Part shown: positions 17,626-23,036 of the stretch, piece by piece
How the letters are laid out: the number at the start of each line of letters is the position of its first letter
Position numbering within the stretch: position 1 is the first letter of the stretch
Assembly (NCBI GenBank): GCA_017470055.1
Contig: JAFUFD010000105.1
Location: 1-41,105 of the forward strand
Length of the DNA: 41,105 bases
Source: Prevotella sp.
Lineage (GTDB): Bacteria; Bacteroidota; Bacteroidia; Bacteroidales; Bacteroidaceae
Reading direction: 5' to 3'
The notes under the pieces: generated by a model
Told to the model about the DNA's origin: nothing
Seen by the model: the letters and a program-made list of their open reading frames with translations, nothing else
Databases searched by the model: none
Translations under genes and position numbers: made by a program

Positions 17626-18420
17626 ATGATGGTGATGTATGTTATGATATTGACAATCAGTCTGATCGCATTATTGTGCAGTCTGTTGTATATCTTGACC
17701 TTAAGGCGCAAGATCAAGGGGATGATGAAGTTTAATCGCATGAAGCATGCCTTCTTGGAGAATATCAACAATGAGATGCATGTTCCTTTGGATGCGATGA
17801 AAGGGCTGGCAGAGACAGTGTCGAAACAGGACCTGTATCTCTCGAAGAACGAGAAGCGTAATATCGCTATTCAGATGAATTATAATGCGGAACTGATAGG
17901 TACCTTGTTTGATGAGATCGTATTGTTCTCGGGTAATAATGACGAAGGGCATCAGTTACATGTTGACTCCTTCAGTCCTAACGAACTCTGTCGTCGTTGC
18001 TTGGAGGCGAATATGTTTAGCATCTATCATCGTCAGGCGGTGAAACTGAACTTCAAGCGAGAACTGAGCGATGAGTTTTTTGTGAGAAACGACAGGCATC
18101 TGGTGGAACTGGTTCTCAATAAACTGATTCTCAATGCCTGCAGGTTTACGGAGATCGGGGAGGTCATCGTGGGATGTAACATCAGTGAGAACACCGACCG
18201 GCTGACTATCTTCGTGGAAGATACAGGTCGGGGTGTCCCTGAGCATCGTCGTAACAACTTGTTCACGTGGTTTGAGGAACCTGACGACATGAATGATGCC
18301 GCAGAACTTGACCTGAGTATCTGTCACCGTCTGGCACGGAAGATGGGCGGCGTCCTTTACATGGATGACAACTATCTGCGGAAAGGCTCTCGTTTCGTAC
18401 TCATCCTGCCACTTCGATAG
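17626..18420 (+). CDS. Membrane histidine-kinase-like protein without the phospho-acceptor His
   Basis: The 264-residue protein has one N-terminal membrane segment (about 4-26) and then a HisKA/HATPase-like body with no periplasmic sensor. The usual H box ISHExRTPL reads INNEMHVPL, so Asn49 replaces the phospho-acceptor histidine. The ATPase part keeps an N-box-like LNKLILNACRFT and a G1 box VEDTGRGVP. In the G2 region, however, the usual GxGLGLSI reads AAELDLSI, so its glycines are lost. The frame is otherwise open and has its own promoter, which argues for a maintained protein rather than decay. It is probably catalytically dead and may regulate other kinases, perhaps the two encoded upstream; that is inference. 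The stop codon is one base from the end of the convergent symporter gene. An unusual His at residue 52 is the only histidine in the motif. Confidence 0.82.
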   Translation: MMVMYVMILTISLIALLCSLLYILTLRRKIKGMMKFNRMKHAFLENINNEMHVPLDAMKGLAETVSKQDLYLSKNEKRNIAIQMNYNAELIGTLFDEIVLFSGNNDEGHQLHVDSFSPNELCRRCLEANMFSIYHRQAVKLNFKRELSDEFFVRNDRHLVELVLNKLILNACRFTEIGEVIVGCNISENTDRLTIFVEDTGRGVPEHRRNNLFTWFEEPDDMNDAAELDLSICHRLARKMGGVLYMDDNYLRKGSRFVLILPLR

Positions 18421-18421
18421 A

Positions 18422-19777
18422 TCATAAATCCTCCATCCTGTCTAATCGTCCTCGCCATAGGTATTTGCGAGTCTCGTGGACGATGACACCGCTTAAGGCC
18501 AATAGCGATATCAAGTTGGGTATCGCCATGAGGGCATTCATACAGTCAGCAAGGTTCCAGACGACACTAAGATTCATCACACTGCCTATGAATATAGCGA
18601 CGATGTAAACCACACGATAGCCCATCACCCATCGTCTCCCCTTGAGATACTCCACGGCACGCTCGCCATAGTAACACCATCCTAAGATGGTTGAGAAGGC
18701 GAAGGTGAGTAACCCGACGGTCAGTAAAGGAGTGCCTACCACAGGAATCTTCGAGAAGGCGACCTTTGTCAGTACCGCACCGTTCTCGAAGGTGATGTCG
18801 GGGTAGGCGAGGACACTGCTGACAATGACGATTCCCGTCATGGCACAGATGATGACGGTGTCCCAGAAAGTACCGCTACTTGACACCAAAGCCTGGCGGA
18901 CGGGATTGCGCGTCTGTGCCGCTGCGGCGACAATAGGAGCAGAGCCCAGTCCTGACTCGTTGCTGAACAGTCCACGGGCGATGCCATAGCGTGCTGCCAT
19001 CATGACCGTGGTGCCTATGAATCCGCCTCCTGCGGCTTGCGGACTAAATGCGGAGACACAGATGAGTTTGATGGCTGGTATGACGTATGAGATGTTTACA
19101 CCTATTATATATATACAGCCAGCCACATAGAATAAAGCCATGAAGGGTACAAGCATGGAGCAAACTCTGGCAATACTCCTCACACCACCCAGTACGACGG
19201 CTCCAGCCAACAAGCAGATGATAGTTCCTGTGACATAAGGAGACACTTGATAAGTCTCATGGGTCAACGTGGCAATGGCATTAGCCTGTACGGTATTGCC
19301 AATGCCAAAGGAGGCGATGGCGGTGAAGATGGCAAACAATACGGCAAGCCATTTCCATCCCAGTCCGTACTCCAAGGCGAACATCGGTCCGCCAATCACC
19401 TTTCCGTCAGTCTTTTTCTTCCTGTACTTGATGGCGAGAAGTCCTTCCGCATATTTGGTGGAGATGCCAAAGACACCCGTCAACCAGCACCAGAGCACAG
19501 CGCCAGGTCCACCTAAGGCTATTGCCGTGGCTACTCCGATAATATTGCCTGTCCCAATCGTAGCGGCAAGTGCCGTGGCAAGAGAACCAAACTGCGAGAC
19601 ATCACCTGTTGCGTCCTTGTCACGCTTGACAGACAGGCGGATAGCCTTGAAGATATAGCGTTGGGGGAAGCGCAGGATGATGGTCAGATAGATATGGGTA
19701 CCCAGCAGGAGAATAATCATGGGCCATCCCCAAAGTAGTTTGCTTAGTTCTGTGAAGAAATTGTTAAGAGCCTCCAT
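18422..19777 (-). CDS. AGCS-family sodium:alanine/glycine symporter
   Basis: The 451-residue protein is strongly hydrophobic with about 10 membrane segments. It carries the AGCS signature region GSLATALAATIGTGNIIGVATAIALGGPGAV (read in pieces: LAATIGTGNI, GGPGAVLWCW), then RGLFSNESGLGSAPIVAAAA, both typical of AlsT/DagA transporters. It imports alanine, glycine or a related small amino acid with sodium across the inner membrane. It begins 6 bases after a DUF4230 gene and is the last gene of a three-gene minus-strand operon. The substrate is not certain, since some family members prefer glutamine. Confidence 0.93.
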   Translation of the reverse strand: MEALNNFFTELSKLLWGWPMIILLLGTHIYLTIILRFPQRYIFKAIRLSVKRDKDATGDVSQFGSLATALAATIGTGNIIGVATAIALGGPGAVLWCWLTGVFGISTKYAEGLLAIKYRKKKTDGKVIGGPMFALEYGLGWKWLAVLFAIFTAIASFGIGNTVQANAIATLTHETYQVSPYVTGTIICLLAGAVVLGGVRSIARVCSMLVPFMALFYVAGCIYIIGVNISYVIPAIKLICVSAFSPQAAGGGFIGTTVMMAARYGIARGLFSNESGLGSAPIVAAAAQTRNPVRQALVSSSGTFWDTVIICAMTGIVIVSSVLAYPDITFENGAVLTKVAFSKIPVVGTPLLTVGLLTFAFSTILGWCYYGERAVEYLKGRRWVMGYRVVYIVAIFIGSVMNLSVVWNLADCMNALMAIPNLISLLALSGVIVHETRKYLWRGRLDRMEDL

Positions 19778-19783
19778 TCGTGT

Positions 19784-20374
19784 TTAGTCTTTGTATTGTA
19801 TCTTGACTTGTCTGAATCCCATGCTTTGCATCACTTGACGTACTTGCGCATTACCGTTCTGCTCCGCTATCTGGATATTCTGTGGCGTTAATCCTCGTTG
19901 TAGCATGCGCTGATAGGCTCTTCGGAACAGAGCCTCACGGTCTTTTGTCGTCCATGAGCCGCTTTCGTAGAAACTCTTGGTGCGTGCCTCGTCAATGAAG
20001 TCACGGTCTAATAGTCCGATCTTCGGTAAGGTAATCTCCAGCGTGTCGCCCCTTGGTGTGATCCATCCCGATTCCACCTGCTTGAGATTGACGCCTAATC
20101 GGAGGGTACCATAGTAGATTCTCACCAGATGGTCGTCAGTGAAGATTCCTCGGCGGATGGTGTCTACCATCTCCTCATCACTGATAGAGAGGAACTCCCA
20201 TTCGCCAATATCCTTGATACTCTGTATCTGCTGAGGGGTAATGTCTATCTGCTGGTCAGCGCCTAATTCGATATGGCTGGATTTCACACTACGGTAAATC
20301 CAACCTGTCAGGAGCAATAGCAGGATGATGCCAAGGCCAAGAATTGTCAGGACGGCTTTATTCTTTATTTCCAT
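19784..20374 (-). CDS. DUF4230 membrane-anchored protein
   Basis: The 196-residue protein has one N-terminal membrane anchor (AVLTILGLGIILLLLLTGWIY) followed by a soluble domain: GEWEFLSISDEEMVDT, LRLGVNLKQVESGWI, LEITLPKIGLLDRDFIDE, and FRRAYQRMLQRGLTPQN. This matches the DUF4230 pattern as I know it; the function is unknown. Its start overlaps the end of the upstream DUF4230 gene by 17 bases, and the two share a body plan, so they are probably tandem paralogues whose products act together at the membrane. The AGCS symporter gene follows 6 bases on. Confidence 0.8.
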   Translation of the reverse strand: MEIKNKAVLTILGLGIILLLLLTGWIYRSVKSSHIELGADQQIDITPQQIQSIKDIGEWEFLSISDEEMVDTIRRGIFTDDHLVRIYYGTLRLGVNLKQVESGWITPRGDTLEITLPKIGLLDRDFIDEARTKSFYESGSWTTKDREALFRRAYQRMLQRGLTPQNIQIAEQNGNAQVRQVMQSMGFRQVKIQYKD

Positions 20375-21041
20375 GTTCGATATTCCTATTGATGAGTGAC
20401 TGGATATCCTTTATTCCAAAATCCTTACGGAACTGGATGATGATATCCTCTTCCTTGTAGCCCATCTGGGTAATGAGTGGTACCAAGACACGTGCGGCAT
20501 TCTCCTGAGCAGTAGGAATCATCCCTAACTGGGGGATGCTCTCAATGATGGCGGCACGCCCCTGTTGCTCGTAATTGCTCATCTCCGCATCTGTGAAATG
20601 CGAGCGTACCAGTCCGACATACTCCTTGATGTTCTTCTGGTCGATCTTCGAACTGGTCATCACTACTTGAGGGTCGGGCAGGGTGACGATGATCTTTCCA
20701 CCTGTCCGCTCCACGTTACGTTCCGAGAAATCGCTCATGTCGATATACGCCTTCAGTGTGGCATCCATCGGAATGGCAATCTTACGATCGCCCAATGGCA
20801 TCTTAAAGTCGAAATCCTGGGCAAGTAATGTCCCTTTTAGGCGGATGACATCGTCGTGTGTGACAATCTTGTGAATCTTGTATTCCGTTGTGTAGATGCG
20901 GGAACAATGTTGCACTTGTGTGATGAGGAAAGGCAGGGAGTCGACAGCCTCCTTGACCGTCTCCTCACGCTCCGATTGTCGCACTTGCTTCGTGCAAGCG
21001 ACACAACACCCAATCAGCAGAATCCATATATATCTTTTCAT
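20358..21041 (-). CDS. DUF4230 lipoprotein
   Basis: I place the start at the ATG at 21041, giving 227 residues beginning MKRYIWILLIGCCVACTK, a signal peptide with lipobox LIGC. A longer frame upstream (MYNFVPKAG...) runs through the promoter and is unlikely. The body has the DUF4230 layout: LKGTLLAQDFDFKMPLGDRKIAIP, MDATLKAYIDMSD, GGKIIVTLPDPQVVMTSSKID, and a helical C-terminal half. Function unknown; the lipid anchor would place it on the periplasmic or outer-membrane side. It is the first gene of the operon with the second DUF4230 protein and the AGCS transporter. The -7 box ends 5 bases before the ATG, so the message may be leaderless. Confidence 0.82.
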   Translation of the reverse strand: MKRYIWILLIGCCVACTKQVRQSEREETVKEAVDSLPFLITQVQHCSRIYTTEYKIHKIVTHDDVIRLKGTLLAQDFDFKMPLGDRKIAIPMDATLKAYIDMSDFSERNVERTGGKIIVTLPDPQVVMTSSKIDQKNIKEYVGLVRSHFTDAEMSNYEQQGRAAIIESIPQLGMIPTAQENAARVLVPLITQMGYKEEDIIIQFRKDFGIKDIQSLINRNIEHGNKE

Positions 21042-21211
21042 AATTGCAAAGGTACTCCACCCGGCTTTTGGCACAAAGTTATACATTTTTCTTTAATTGG
21101 GGGTGAGTTACGGCATACTTTCTTCTCAGAATTAAGCCTGTTTAACTTATGTACATCTTCCAATGACCTTAAAGTTATCTCCCCTGTCTCTTTGTCTGTA
21201 ATCACTATCAT
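21038..21211 (-). CDS. Possible 57-residue small protein upstream of the DUF4230 operon
   Basis: A minus-strand frame starts at 21211 (MIVITDKETGEITLRSLEDV) and runs 57 codons to a TGA that overlaps the DUF4230 lipoprotein ATG as ATGA. The first 25 residues look protein-like. The second half (CRNSPPIKEKCITLCQKPGG) runs through the lipoprotein's promoter and looks less so. No promoter or ribosome-binding site was seen for it. It could be a decayed gene end or chance. Confidence 0.25.
   Translation of the reverse strand: MIVITDKETGEITLRSLEDVHKLNRLNSEKKVCRNSPPIKEKCITLCQKPGGVPLQL
21047..21077 (-). promoter_or_regulatory. Promoter of the DUF4230-AGCS operon
   Basis: On the minus strand TTTG (21077-21074), 19-base spacer, TACCTTTG (21054-21047). 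The ATG at 21041 follows 5 bases after the box. Confidence 0.75.
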
Positions 21212-21232
21212 TCCAAAAAAACTTTAATTATT

Positions 21233-21263
21233 TTTGCATTCTTACATATTTTAACTACCTTTG
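21233..21263 (+). promoter_or_regulatory. Promoter of the DUF3089 gene
   Basis: TTTG (21233-21236), 19-base spacer, TACCTTTG (21256-21263). A 62-base leader follows that contains copy 1 of the 35-bp repeat. Confidence 0.75.
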
Positions 21264-21272
21264 CAAATACAG

Positions 21273-21307
21273 GTTTTGAATGGCGATTATGCAAAATATA
21301 TTGAAAC
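21273..21307 (+). repeat. 35-bp direct repeat, copy 1 (in the DUF3089 leader)
   Basis: The segment contains GTTTTGAATGGCGAT, then ATGCAAAATA and AAAC at its end. It matches 22474-22508 at all but three positions, in the same orientation. Confidence 0.8.
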
Positions 21308-21325
21308 TAAAACAACAGTTCAGAT

Positions 21326-22420
21326 ATGAAAACAAGAAACATTCTTCACACGCTGACCGCACTGATGATGCTGGCCGCAACAGCAGGACTCACGGCAGCC
21401 TGCACCAGTAACAACGACAACCCCACCACCGACCCCATGGAGGAGTGGCGACAGACGGTACCCAAGAGCGTACAGAAACTGACGGGCTACGAAAAATTCT
21501 ACACACAGATGGACTACGCCAAGTCTGACAACTGGCTCAACGTGCCTGCCAAGGCGGACAAGGCCGTGGACGTTTTCTTCATTTACCCCACGTGCTACAT
21601 GCCCACCGAGGAAACGGCGCTGGCCGTGTGCGACATCGACAATGCACAGATGCGCGAGGGGGCTCAGCACACGTTCCGCATCCAAGCCTCGGTGTTTGCT
21701 GAGTCGTGCAACATCTTCATGCCCTACTATCGCCAGTATAGCATCAACGGTCTGTTTGCACTGGGCACAGAGGGCGTCAACGAGGCCATGCGCTACTCAG
21801 CCTCGCAGGACCTGACCCGTGCGCTCGACTACTACTTCAAGAACTGGAACCAAGACCGTCCCTTCATCATCGCTGGACACTCGCAAGGCTCAGCACTCAC
21901 CATCATGTTGCTGGAAGACTACTTCGGTCGGCATCCTGAGTTGTATCAGCGCATGGTGGCCGCCTACCCGATAGGCTATGGCGTGACACCGACAGACCTG
22001 AAGCAGTTCCCCCACCTGAAGTTCGCTGAGGGAGCCACCGACACGGGCGTCATTGTTTCGTGGAACACCGAGGGTCCGCAGAACGACGGTCACAACAACG
22101 TCGTGGTGAAGCAAGACGAATTGTGCATCAACCCGCTCAACTGGAAGCGCGACGACACCTATGCCTCCATCGAGGAAAACCTCGGCTCGTTCAATAACAA
22201 CACCGAGCAACTGGTGCCCGCCATGGCCGACGCACAAATAAACGTAAAGCGCGGCGTTATCGTCGTCACCACCGAGGAGGTAGCCCAGCAGTGCGCCATC
22301 CCCGCCCCCATGTCGCAGTTCTTCGGCCCGCAGTGCTATCACGGCTGGGACTACGCCCTGTTCTACGTGAACCTGCAGAAGAACATTGCCGACCGGATTG
22401 CCGCATGGCAAACTAAATAA
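21326..22420 (+). CDS. DUF3089 alpha/beta-hydrolase lipoprotein
   Basis: The 364-residue protein has a signal peptide ending in a lipobox-like LTAAC (Cys26) followed by SNNDN. The alpha/beta-hydrolase nucleophile elbow is GHSQG, preceded by RALDYYFKNWNQDRPFIIA. The pattern AVDVFFIYPTCY, EEWRQ and DNAQMREGAQHTF suggests DUF3089, a family of hydrolases of unknown substrate. It would act as a lipid-anchored esterase-like enzyme in the periplasm or on the outer membrane. Codon use differs from the neighbours (many C-ending codons such as AAC, GAC, ACC), and a 35-bp direct repeat lies on each side, both of which hint at transfer. Confidence 0.8.
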   Translation: MKTRNILHTLTALMMLAATAGLTAACTSNNDNPTTDPMEEWRQTVPKSVQKLTGYEKFYTQMDYAKSDNWLNVPAKADKAVDVFFIYPTCYMPTEETALAVCDIDNAQMREGAQHTFRIQASVFAESCNIFMPYYRQYSINGLFALGTEGVNEAMRYSASQDLTRALDYYFKNWNQDRPFIIAGHSQGSALTIMLLEDYFGRHPELYQRMVAAYPIGYGVTPTDLKQFPHLKFAEGATDTGVIVSWNTEGPQNDGHNNVVVKQDELCINPLNWKRDDTYASIEENLGSFNNNTEQLVPAMADAQINVKRGVIVVTTEEVAQQCAIPAPMSQFFGPQCYHGWDYALFYVNLQKNIADRIAAWQTK

Positions 22421-22473
22421 GAAAATTTTGTCAGTTACGCATTAAAAAATAATATATATTTAGTAAATGTAAA

Positions 22474-22508
22474 GTTTTGAATGGCGATAATGCAAAATAA
22501 ATTAAAAC
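22474..22508 (+). repeat. 35-bp direct repeat, copy 2 (downstream of DUF3089)
   Basis: This copy differs from 21273-21307 by T/A at three or four sites only. A TATATTTA stretch precedes it as the -7 box precedes copy 1, but no gene follows. Confidence 0.8.
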
Positions 22509-22560
22509 GCAACGATACGAAATTTTTCCGAAACCTGACACGCTTTGAGGTATATTATAT

Positions 22561-22598
22561 AAGAAAAAGCCCCGTCAGCGGGCTCAGGCAGACGGGGC
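22561..22598 (-). terminator. Minus-strand intrinsic terminator without an obvious gene
   Basis: Read on the minus strand, GCCCCGTC (22576-22569 side) pairs with GACGGGGC (8 bp, 14-base loop), then TTTTTCTT. On the plus strand no T tract follows the hairpin, so it acts on leftward transcripts. No convincing minus-strand gene lies to the right before 23037. Confidence 0.6.
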
Positions 22599-22703
22599 GG
22601 TGTGATAATTAATTCGTGAGCATCAAGCCAGACGAAATGAGCCGTTGAAAATGGGAACACCTACACACCCAGCACGACGGCTGATGAGATGTTGATTCAC
22701 TTG

Positions 22704-22970
22704 TTGACTTAGAGTCAGCAGGTCTGTTGACATGGAGTCAGCAACCTTGTCGACTGGAGTCAGCAGGTCTGTCGACTGGAGTCGACAACCGATTAGAGCC
22801 TTTGTAAACATTGAAAAGTGCCGTTGGAATCAACGAAAAGTGCCGTTGGAATCAATCGTTAGAAGCATCCGATCTACCAGTTGACTCCAGTCAACCGATT
22901 GTTCGACTCTAAGTCAACCGATCGTTCGACTCCATGTCAACCGATTGTTTGACTCCATGTCAACCGGTGC
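22704..22970. repeat. Array of eight hyphenated-palindrome units in two opposed blocks
   Basis: Left block units start at 22704, 22727, 22750 and 22772. Right block units start at 22881, 22902, 22925 and 22948. Spacing is 21-23 bases. Each has a core like TTGACTCCATGTCAA (TTGAC/GTCAA arms, 3-5-base centre). Left units carry centres reading GGAGTC and right units GACTCC, so the blocks face each other. Tails between cores on the right are CCGATTG-like; on the left GCAGGTCTG or GCAACCTTG. The units vary, so it is not a CRISPR. The region lies in a 616-base gap between DUF3089 and the P-type ATPase. Confidence 0.8.
22813..22855. repeat. Tandem 22-bp repeat at the centre of the array
   Basis: Two head-to-tail copies (22813-22834 and 22835-22855) contain GAAAAGTGCCGTTGGAATCA. 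A weaker relative, GCCGTTGAAAATGGGA, occurs at 22641-22656. The pair sits between the two palindrome blocks. Confidence 0.85.
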
Positions 22971-22999
22971 TTTCGGTGAGAAGAAAACCGAGGATTAAT

Positions 23000-23030
23000 T
23001 TTGTTTTTTTCTTGAATTGCACTACCTTTG
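23000..23030 (+). promoter_or_regulatory. Promoter of the P-type ATPase
   Basis: TTTG (23000-23003), 19-base spacer, TACCTTTG (23023-23030). The ATG at 23037 is 6 bases after the box. Confidence 0.75.
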
Positions 23031-23036
23031 TAGCCC

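Noticed and set aside
22623-22811. 62-residue minus-strand frame followed closely by a terminator
   Set aside because: It is largely the translation of the left palindrome block, has no promoter or ribosome-binding site, and a stop codon lies 9 codons upstream of its ATG. The terminator behind it is better read as ending a non-coding transcript.
22704-22970. CRISPR array
   Set aside because: Units are 21-23 bases with variable palindromic cores and only 7-9 bases between them, spacers are too short and similar to each other, and no cas genes are present.
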